Source: Gammaproteobacteria bacterium (lineage in GTDB: Bacteria > Pseudomonadota > Gammaproteobacteria > Steroidobacterales > JABDKV01). Taken from it: 7,181 bases of DNA. Numbering within the stretch: the first letter of the stretch is position 1; every line of letters starts with the position of its first letter. The stretch spans positions 1-7,181 of the forward strand of contig JAOTXR010000101.1 of the NCBI GenBank assembly GCA_029862285.1. Reading direction: 5' to 3'. The translations under genes were made by a program, and so were the position numbers. The notes below the pieces were generated by a model. The model was not told the origin of the DNA. It saw only the letters and a list, made by a program, of their open reading frames with translations, and ran no database searches. This document shows, in pieces, positions 1-5,100 of this stretch.

Positions 1-1210
1 AAACAACACGCTGTCCCGCTGACAGCAAGCCCTCATCTGCCAGCATTGGCAACGCCGCCAGGGTCGCCGCTCCTTCAGGCGAAACCCACCAGCCTTCTTG
101 TTGCCACACATCGCGTAGGGCAGTCACAATATCACTCTCGCTAACAGCAATCGCCACACCGCCGCTGGCACGCAGTATTTCCAGAACTCTGAAATGACCC
201 ACGCCACCGGGTACATTGAGACCAGTGGCGATAGTTTGTCCCGCGTCGACCACCCGGGTGTCAGCAAGACCGTCACGCATCGCCGCAACCAAAGGCGCAG
301 TCTCGGCACTTTGCACAGCCACCATCACCGGCCGACGGTCATCGATCAGCCCCAGCGACTCGAGCTCGTCGAACGCTTTCCACATGCCTAACAGACCAGT
401 GCCACCACCGGTAGGATAGACAATGACATCCGGTAGCTGCCAGCGGGTTTCTCCGGGCGGCGGTTCCGCGAGCTCCAGCCCAAGCGTTTTCTTGCCTTCG
501 ATACGCCAGCCAGGCTCCTGGAAAGTTGCCACATTAAAGTATCCCTGTGGCAGGTATTTTTTCTGCATCAGCTGGCCGGCCTCGCGAATGGAGCCCTTTA
601 CCAGATCCAGCTGAATGCACTCATGCATGAGAGCAAGCGCGGCTACCCGGCCAAGCACTGGCATCGGCGTGTCATCAGGCATGATAACGGCCGCACCGAT
701 TCCGGCACGCAACGCATAATCGGCCAGGGAATCGCCTGCGTTACCCTGTGTCGGTACGACGAGTTTTTTCAAACCAAACAAACGCGCCATGCTGGCGACC
801 ATGGTCATGCCACGATCTTTGAAACTCAGTGTCGGGTTGGCACCGTAGCCGGCGACCGGTTTACCCTCTTCCTTAACCTGCAGGCGAATGCCGATTTTGT
901 GCGCCAGCGGGTAGTGAGCGTAATCGAGCAATGGTGTACAACCCTCGCCACCGGACGTGATGCAGGCAGCGTTGGCCGGGTCGTCGATGTCCAGACCAAG
1001 CAAGCCACCAAAGCGCCAGAGATCCCGTCGCTGCGGCCGGTACCAGCCCAGGTCCGGACGCTCGCGATTGAGCCGATCGAGATCGATGACCATCTCGACC
1101 GGTCTGCCATCGACCGGGTCGAGATTCATCAATTGATCAGCCGGATAAGTTTGGCAGGAACCCAGGCCACGCAAATGAGAGACGAAGCGGGGTTTGGTCG
1201 GCGTTGTCAC
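1..1210 (-). CDS. thrC: Threonine synthase, PLP-dependent (C-terminus cut by window edge)
   Basis: Cytoplasmic enzyme converting O-phospho-L-homoserine to L-threonine with pyridoxal phosphate, the last step of threonine synthesis. I translated the minus strand by hand: 403 codons are open from a GTG at 1210 to base 2. The PLP lysine lies in LSFKDRG (K131), the cofactor-contacting asparagine in TQGNAGD (N157), and the phosphate-binding loop is TGGGTG (G268-G272). Later blocks TGLNVPGGVGHF and WWVSPEGAAT also fit the family. The visible length implies only about 10-20 residues are missing. GTG 1210 is chosen because the in-frame region upstream to the stop at 1256 offers no ATG, and family similarity begins near HLRGLGSC (residues 11-18); its Shine-Dalgarno is poor. 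Oddity: only one cysteine remains where many relatives have a four-cysteine zinc ribbon. No other threonine-pathway gene is visible. A different beta-replacing PLP enzyme is possible but less likely. Confidence 0.92.
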   Translation of the reverse strand, partial: MTTPTKPRFVSHLRGLGSCQTYPADQLMNLDPVDGRPVEMVIDLDRLNRERPDLGWYRPQRRDLWRFGGLLGLDIDDPANAACITSGGEGCTPLLDYAHYPLAHKIGIRLQVKEEGKPVAGYGANPTLSFKDRGMTMVASMARLFGLKKLVVPTQGNAGDSLADYALRAGIGAAVIMPDDTPMPVLGRVAALALMHECIQLDLVKGSIREAGQLMQKKYLPQGYFNVATFQEPGWRIEGKKTLGLELAEPPPGETRWQLPDVIVYPTGGGTGLLGMWKAFDELESLGLIDDRRPVMVAVQSAETAPLVAAMRDGLADTRVVDAGQTIATGLNVPGGVGHFRVLEILRASGGVAIAVSESDIVTALRDVWQQEGWWVSPEGAATLAALPMLADEGLLSAGQRVV

Positions 1211-1224
1211 GAAGTTGCAGGAGG

Positions 1225-1249
1225 GCGCGGCAACTCCCTGTCGCCGCGC
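1225..1249 (-). other. Strong intercistronic stem-loop before thrC
   Basis: Read on the minus strand, arm GCGCGGCGAC, loop AGGGA and arm GTTGCCGCGC form a 10-bp stem with a single G-U wobble and a 5-base loop. It begins 7 bases after the stop of the 93-residue gene and ends 14 bases before the thrC GTG. No T-run follows, so it is not a standard intrinsic terminator. It could protect the 3' end of the upstream message, mark an mRNA processing site or modulate thrC translation; the loop holds a Shine-Dalgarno-like AGGGA, but about 24 bases from the start codon. The structure is read from sequence; the role is inference. Confidence 0.6.
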
Positions 1250-1255
1250 GTGAGA

Positions 1256-1537
1256 CTACTTGGCCATCGCCTTTTTGATCAGGCCAATGACGGCCATTAC
1301 GACGCCGCCACCGACACCACCGCCAGCCACGCTGCCGAGGATTCCACCGAGATCCATGCCACCGCTACCGGCCATTCCGACCATACCCAGCAGCTGGCCG
1401 CCGATACCTCCGCCGAGGATACCGGCAATAGAATTGCCAAGTGTTCCCAGCGATGCATTCTTCATCAGCGCCCCGGCGACGTTGCCGCCCGCTGCCCCAC
1501 TGACCAGCTGAATAATTAACGGAAGAAAGCTTTCCAT
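1256..1537 (-). CDS. Small glycine-zipper hydrophobic protein, function unknown
   Basis: A 93-residue protein, about 29% glycine (27 residues), very hydrophobic, with few charges apart from its ends. It opens with a hydrophobic helix (residues 4-13, FLPLIIQLVS). Two glycine-zipper blocks follow, around residues 36-51 (SIAGILGGGIGGQLLG) and 66-80 (ILGSVAGGGVGGGVV). It ends in a hydrophobic segment and a lysine-rich tail (IGLIKKAMAK). The pattern suggests tightly packed membrane helices, probably in the inner membrane and possibly oligomeric. From memory, similar short uncharacterised proteins occur in Proteobacteria, but I cannot name a family. The start is supported by AGGGG six bases upstream. 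The gene lies between cysZ and thrC on the same strand with gaps of 79 and 45 bases, and may have its own promoter. The antisense frame is also open but is proline-rich, as expected opposite glycine codons. Confidence 0.82.
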   Translation of the reverse strand: MESFLPLIIQLVSGAAGGNVAGALMKNASLGTLGNSIAGILGGGIGGQLLGMVGMAGSGGMDLGGILGSVAGGGVGGGVVMAVIGLIKKAMAK

Positions 1538-1543
1538 TTTGTG

Positions 1544-1548
1544 CCCCT
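1544..1548 (-). promoter_or_regulatory. Ribosome binding site of the 93-residue gene
   Basis: AGGGG on the minus strand, six bases before the ATG at 1537-1535. It is the clearest Shine-Dalgarno sequence in the window and fixes this start. Confidence 0.6.
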
Positions 1549-1590
1549 AGTGACTTGAAAAAGTATCCACGCATTGCACGGATCGGCGGA

Positions 1591-1599
1591 ATTATCGCA
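1591..1599 (-). promoter_or_regulatory. Possible extended -10 promoter for the 93-residue gene
   Basis: TGCGATAAT on the minus strand matches the extended -10 form TGnTATAAT in all but one of its specified bases. It would start transcription near 1584, giving a leader of about 47 bases that includes the AGGGG site. No convincing -35 box is seen, as expected of some extended -10 promoters. It lies in the 79-base gap after cysZ, so the small gene and perhaps thrC could be transcribed independently of cysZ. Motif match only. Confidence 0.35.
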
Positions 1600-1616
1600 T
1601 ATCAAACTGATGACTG

Positions 1617-2366
1617 TTACGAACTGTCAAGCGAGTCCTGATCAGCCCGAAATTGCTCGGTCCACATCAGTGTGGCACCGATAACTGCACTTGGCATGGA
1701 CAGGAAATTAAGTCCAGGCACGAGTGTCATTACCATCACCGCCGCACCGAATCCCAGTGTCATCATGCGCCGCTCACTCAGCATTCGCCGCTGCTCCCGG
1801 AACGAAATTCCGTGGTTTCCCATCGGATAGTCAACGTACTCCAAAGCGAGCATCCAGGCACCGAAGCCAAACCACAACAATGGTGCAAGCGCATTGAGAC
1901 CGGGTAACAAAAAAATTACCAGCAATGGTAATGCCCGGGGAACTATGTAGGCCCATTTCCGAACTTCGTGCACCAGGGCATAGGGGATTTCCTGCCACAT
2001 TGACCGACCCGTTGCCGGTTCCACGCCGGGTAATTGCCGTTGCTCGACTTTCTCGGCCAGCAAGCCGTTGAAAGGTGCGCCGATAATATTGGCGATCATC
2101 GTGAACGTGTAGAACACGAGCAGGATGATCGCGAGCGCGAAGATCGGCCAGACCAGCCATTCCAGCCAATCCAGCCAGTCTGGCAACCACTGCACCAGCC
2201 AGTCCATCCAGTTTTCGAACGCACTGCCGGCCCACCAGATTGCGAGTGCAAACAGCACGATATTAAGCAGCAATGGGGCCAGCACGAACAATCGCAGGTC
2301 GCGATCGCCGAGGTGACGCAGGCCGGCGAACGCGTAGGACGCGCCTTTGTACAGCGCTGCAGGCAT
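1617..2366 (-). CDS. cysZ: Sulfate permease CysZ (EI24 family)
   Basis: Inner-membrane protein that brings sulfate into the cytoplasm for assimilation to cysteine. The 249 residues are close to the length of E. coli CysZ (about 253). As I recall that sequence, they share the signature blocks: a PDWLDWL-like stretch (residues 62-68), APFNGLLAE (97-105), a tryptophan-rich FGAWMLA segment (168-174), the DYP..NH.i.F.E.R block (179-193), and a final helix with VPGLNFLSMP and GATLMW (216-235). Hydrophobic segments lie near residues 28-47, 72-95, 140-175 and 205-233. Oddity: seven tryptophans between residues 53 and 73 are spaced 3-4 apart on one helix face. The ATG shares its A with the TGA of the metallophosphoesterase gene, and no Shine-Dalgarno is evident, so translation is probably coupled to it. 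No CysB-type site was identified. Confidence 0.93.
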   Translation of the reverse strand: MPAALYKGASYAFAGLRHLGDRDLRLFVLAPLLLNIVLFALAIWWAGSAFENWMDWLVQWLPDWLDWLEWLVWPIFALAIILLVFYTFTMIANIIGAPFNGLLAEKVEQRQLPGVEPATGRSMWQEIPYALVHEVRKWAYIVPRALPLLVIFLLPGLNALAPLLWFGFGAWMLALEYVDYPMGNHGISFREQRRMLSERRMMTLGFGAAVMVMTLVPGLNFLSMPSAVIGATLMWTEQFRADQDSLDSS

Positions 2367-3319
2367 CAGCCGCGAACGAGCGTGTGCACAATAACCTCAG
2401 GCGGACAGTTGAACCGCACATCGATAATGCAAACACCGGAACCGGCTGACGTGTATCCCTGCAGGCTGTGATACGCCCATGCACCTCGACAGACCCGCCG
2501 CCGGCAGTTGGCATTCACCGTCAGCGGAAATCCACCGGGAAGGCATATCTGCCCCCCATGTGTATGTCCGCACAACATGATGTCAAAAGCCGCATGCAGC
2601 GCATTCTTGTATATCTCAGGTGAATGCGATAACAGAATCGATACCGCATCTTCAGGTATGGCATCGGCAGCTTTCTCCAGGTTGTCGGCGCGGAAATAGT
2701 GCGGATCATCGACACCGGCGATGTACAACGCCGCTCCGTCCCGGTCAATGGTGGCAAATTCGTTCATCAGCAATCGCACGTCCATATCCTCGATTACCGG
2801 CACCATGTGAATACTGTCGTGATTACCCAAAACACCGAATACCGTGTCGCCCAGGTGGGGACGCACCGTCGCCAAGGCGGCGCAGCAAGGATCGAAATCG
2901 CCAAAAGTCTTGGCGCGGTAGTCACCGGTCAACACACAGGCATCGTATTCGAGATCGCCGATCGCTTTAATCAGCACGGTGGGAATATCCGGCGCCATGT
3001 CCAGGTGCAAATCGCTGATGTGCAACAAGCGGTAGCCGTCAAAGACCCGTGGGAGGCTGGGAATGGCGAAAGTGTTTTCGCGCACCACGATCTTGCGCGC
3101 GTTCCGGCGGCCGCGTTCACGCAAAAAGGTGATTTTCATTAGCGCGTGCAGAACAGTATCCAGAGATTCGAGATTCTCCAGGTGCAGCAGCGTTCGGCCC
3201 TGGCCGAATACTTTGGCCTCGTAGACATCTTCGATACCCAAACGCTGGCGCAGATGCACCCGGCCCAGCCGGCTGGCCAGTCGCTCGGGCAGTGATCGAT
3301 GTCCGGTAGCGTGACCCAT
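2366..3319 (-). CDS. Calcineurin-like metallophosphoesterase (YaeI/YkuE-like, COG1408 type)
   Basis: A 317-residue predicted two-metal phosphoesterase. All five signature blocks are present in order: DLH (D103, H105), GD (D133), GNHD (N167, H168), SHSP (H232) and GHTHGGQ (H252, H254). The tail resembles the COG1408 group, which includes YaeI, YkuE and the UDP-2,3-diacylglucosamine hydrolase LpxG. Unlike typical YaeI/YkuE proteins it lacks an N-terminal membrane helix or Tat signal; instead residues 1-90 are soluble-looking and arginine-rich (13 Arg in the first 80), so it is probably cytoplasmic or peripheral. The substrate is not deducible; lipid-A precursor and nucleotide hydrolysis are both possible. 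It is the first gene of its strand and overlaps cysZ by one base, which suggests co-expression. The ATG at 3319 has no Shine-Dalgarno but a TAGAAT hexamer lies six bases before it. Confidence 0.9.
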   Translation of the reverse strand: MGHATGHRSLPERLASRLGRVHLRQRLGIEDVYEAKVFGQGRTLLHLENLESLDTVLHALMKITFLRERGRRNARKIVVRENTFAIPSLPRVFDGYRLLHISDLHLDMAPDIPTVLIKAIGDLEYDACVLTGDYRAKTFGDFDPCCAALATVRPHLGDTVFGVLGNHDSIHMVPVIEDMDVRLLMNEFATIDRDGAALYIAGVDDPHYFRADNLEKAADAIPEDAVSILLSHSPEIYKNALHAAFDIMLCGHTHGGQICLPGGFPLTVNANCRRRVCRGAWAYHSLQGYTSAGSGVCIIDVRFNCPPEVIVHTLVRG

Positions 3320-3325
3320 TGGGGA

Positions 3326-3331
3326 ATTCTA
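3326..3331 (-). promoter_or_regulatory. Candidate -10 (TAGAAT) for a leaderless metallophosphoesterase mRNA
   Basis: TAGAAT fits TANNNT and is separated from the ATG at 3319 by exactly six bases (TCCCCA), so the expected transcription start falls on the A of the start codon. No good -35 is present at 16-18 bases; the position is occupied by one arm of an inverted repeat. The gene has no Shine-Dalgarno, which fits a leaderless message. Inference from spacing alone. Confidence 0.35.
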
Positions 3332-3341
3332 GCTGCCGTGG

Positions 3342-3354
3342 CCGGAAAATCCGG
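3342..3354. promoter_or_regulatory. Perfect inverted repeat in the divergent intergenic region, possible operator
   Basis: CCGGA-AAA-TCCGG, a perfect 5-bp dyad with a 3-base centre. It lies between the two divergent start codons, covering the -35 region and part of the spacer of the leftward promoter candidate and about 38 bases upstream of the rightward TATAGT. Placement suits a repressor or activator site, but the arms are short and chance occurrence in GC-rich DNA is possible. Confidence 0.3.
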
Positions 3355-3391
3355 GCAATTCGCCGAGATTCTTCAAGATACTGAAATCAGA

Positions 3392-3397
3392 TATAGT
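3392..3397 (+). promoter_or_regulatory. Candidate -10 (TATAGT) for a leaderless hydrolase mRNA
   Basis: TATAGT is a near-consensus -10 (five of six bases of TATAAT) ending six bases before the ATG at 3404, so transcription would begin at the start codon itself. The -35 region (near 3369-3375) is a weak match to TTGACA. There is no Shine-Dalgarno in front of 3404. If the upstream in-frame ATG at 3299 were used instead, this site would be internal to the gene, so it also bears on start choice. Confidence 0.4.
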
Positions 3398-3403
3398 CTG
3401 GGC

Positions 3404-4438
3404 ATGAACCCCAGTTTGCCCGATTTCCTGCCACGCGGCCTGTTGCGCAATCCCGACGTCCAGTCGGTGCTGGCCAGCGTGCCTCTGCGCCGACCGTTCA
3501 TCGAACACCGAACACGACAAATGAGTGACATGTCGCGCGTCGAAATAGTCACCTGCGAAAATGGCGTGCGGTTGAAGTGCCTGCGCACGGCACAACCCAG
3601 TCCGGCTGCCCCGGTCGCAGTGCTGATACACGGCTGGGAAGGCAGCGCAAAGTCCCTGTACATGCTGTCGGCCTGTAGTGAACTTTACAACGCGGGCTTC
3701 GAGATCTGGCGTTTACAGCTACGCGACCATGGCGATACGCACGAACTCAATGAAGGCATTTTTCACAGTTGCCGCATCGACGAAGTAGTCAGCGCCGTTG
3801 GCGTGATTCAGGAACAGACGGGCGACAGGCCTCTCTGTCTGGGCGGCTATTCACTGGGTGCCAATTTTTCGTTACGCGTGGCCGCCCGGGCCCGGGAAGC
3901 AGGTCTGAACTTCGCCCAGGTCGTCGCAATCTGCCCGGTACTGCATCCACCGGCCACACTGGAAGCATTGGAGAACGGCCCGGGCAGCTACAATTACTAC
4001 TTCATGCGTAAGTGGCGGCGTTCATTGCGACGCAAGCATCGATACTGGCCGGATATCTATGACATCGACGAAATCGAACGGCACCGTACAATGCGGGCGC
4101 TGACCGAGCACCTGGTTACGCAGTACAGTCATTTCCCCGACCTGATGACCTACCTCAACGGTTATTCGATCCTCGGCGATGCGCTGGCAACGATCGCCGC
4201 GCCAACTCTGCTTGTGGCGGCCAGAGATGACCCGATTATTCCGCCAGAGCATCTCGAACGACTGGCAACACCGGAGAGCCTGACGATCGTCGCAACCGAG
4301 TTGGGCGGTCATTGCGCCTACCTGAAGACACTGTTTGGCCCGTCGTGGGCTGACGACGTACTGGTGCGTAGTTTTTCGGCGGCGGTTGGCATCCGTAATT
4401 CCGAAAAAACGATGGTGGCCCGCAGCAATGCAGCCTGA
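3404..4438 (+). CDS. YheT-type alpha/beta hydrolase
   Basis: A 344-residue predicted serine hydrolase of the YheT/ABHD1-3 group (COG0429), acting on an unknown ester or lipid substrate. It begins with the family's usual F.P.G.LRNP..Q..L....RR segment (residues 8-30). The oxyanion-region motif is HGWEGS (76-81), the nucleophile elbow GYSLGAN (Ser150), the acid lies in ARDDPIIP (Asp275 or 276), and the catalytic His is in GGHCAYL (His303). No signal peptide is seen, so it is probably cytoplasmic. An in-frame ATG at 3299 would add 35 residues, but these resemble no family sequence and would overlap the start of the divergent gene by 21 bases; I prefer 3404. The last 20 or so residues after the hydrolase fold look unstructured. 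The stop is 12 bases before the next gene, implying an operon. Confidence 0.88.
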   Translation: MNPSLPDFLPRGLLRNPDVQSVLASVPLRRPFIEHRTRQMSDMSRVEIVTCENGVRLKCLRTAQPSPAAPVAVLIHGWEGSAKSLYMLSACSELYNAGFEIWRLQLRDHGDTHELNEGIFHSCRIDEVVSAVGVIQEQTGDRPLCLGGYSLGANFSLRVAARAREAGLNFAQVVAICPVLHPPATLEALENGPGSYNYYFMRKWRRSLRRKHRYWPDIYDIDEIERHRTMRALTEHLVTQYSHFPDLMTYLNGYSILGDALATIAAPTLLVAARDDPIIPPEHLERLATPESLTIVATELGGHCAYLKTLFGPSWADDVLVRSFSAAVGIRNSEKTMVARSNAA

Positions 4439-4450
4439 GCGAAGCGCGTA

Positions 4451-5059
4451 ATGTATCGCCTGTACGACTATCTTCCATCCGGCAACAGCTACAAGCCAAG
4501 ACTCCTGTTGTCACTACTGGGCATCGAGTACGAACGTATCGATGTCGATATCATGAAAAAGGAGACACGCACACCCGCGTTTCTCGTCAAGAATCCCAAC
4601 GGCCGTATCCCGGCCCTGGAGCTTGAAAATGGCGAATACCTGTGGGAATCAAACGCAATACTGTGCTTCCTGGCGAGTCATGGCACACCCTATATGCCTA
4701 CCGATTCGTTAGCTGCCGCACAAGTCATGCAATGGATGTTCTTCGAGCAATACAGTCATGAACCGTTTATCGCAGTCGCGCGATTTATACTCATGCATAC
4801 CGATCCGAGTGATCCGCGACGTGCTGAACTGGAAACAAAGATGGATGGCGGTTATGCGGCTCTCGATGTGATGGAGCAACATCTCGCCGGGCGCGACTAC
4901 TTCGTCGGCGAATCGATGAGTATTGCCGATATAGCTTTGTATGCCTACACCCATGTTGCCGATGAAGGCGGCTTCGATCTCGCGGCCTACCCGGGCGTGC
5001 GTGCGTGGCTTAGGCGCATTGCTGACCGCCCCGGTCACATTCTGATCACGGATGCCTGA
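4451..5059 (+). CDS. Glutathione S-transferase family protein
   Basis: A 202-residue cytoplasmic protein with the standard two-domain GST layout. The N-terminal thioredoxin-like half (about residues 1-78) has SGNSYKPRLLLSLLG after the first strand, where Ser10 or Ser14 would activate the thiol. It also has the cis-proline segment NPNGRIPALEL (Pro54) and the glutathione-binding ESNAIL (Glu66-Ser67). The helical C-terminal half carries the folding motif SMSIADIALYAY (Ser157, Asp160). The likely chemistry is conjugation or glutathione-dependent reduction of electrophiles or peroxides; the exact class and substrate cannot be told. The sole sensible start is the ATG at 4451, with a weak GAGCGAAG upstream. 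It sits 12 bases after the hydrolase gene and 41 before the protease-like gene, with no terminator between them. Confidence 0.9.
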   Translation: MYRLYDYLPSGNSYKPRLLLSLLGIEYERIDVDIMKKETRTPAFLVKNPNGRIPALELENGEYLWESNAILCFLASHGTPYMPTDSLAAAQVMQWMFFEQYSHEPFIAVARFILMHTDPSDPRRAELETKMDGGYAALDVMEQHLAGRDYFVGESMSIADIALYAYTHVADEGGFDLAAYPGVRAWLRRIADRPGHILITDA

Positions 5060-5100
5060 ACCGGGGTGAATCTTTTGCCAGTGACGGCATCCGAATAGTT

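Noticed and set aside
1260..1511. Proline-rich 83-residue plus-strand open frame
   Set aside because: The proline runs are simply the complement of the glycine codons in the 93-residue minus-strand gene.
623..1519. 298-residue open frame on the plus strand
   Set aside because: It lies antisense to thrC and the 93-residue gene, shows no recognisable motif, and the minus-strand reading contains all threonine synthase signatures.
2147..2215. CCAGCCA-type tandem repeat as a satellite or CRISPR-like array
   Set aside because: The units are irregular and in frame with Trp/Leu/Asp codons of the cysZ helix, so protein sequence explains them.
2699..3142. 147-residue plus-strand open frame
   Set aside because: It is antisense to the metallophosphoesterase active-site region, whose metal-binding motifs prove the coding strand.
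3299..3403. 35-residue N-terminal extension of the YheT-type hydrolase from the ATG at 3299
   Set aside because: It overlaps the divergent gene's start by 21 bases, resembles no family sequence, and family similarity begins just after the ATG at 3404.
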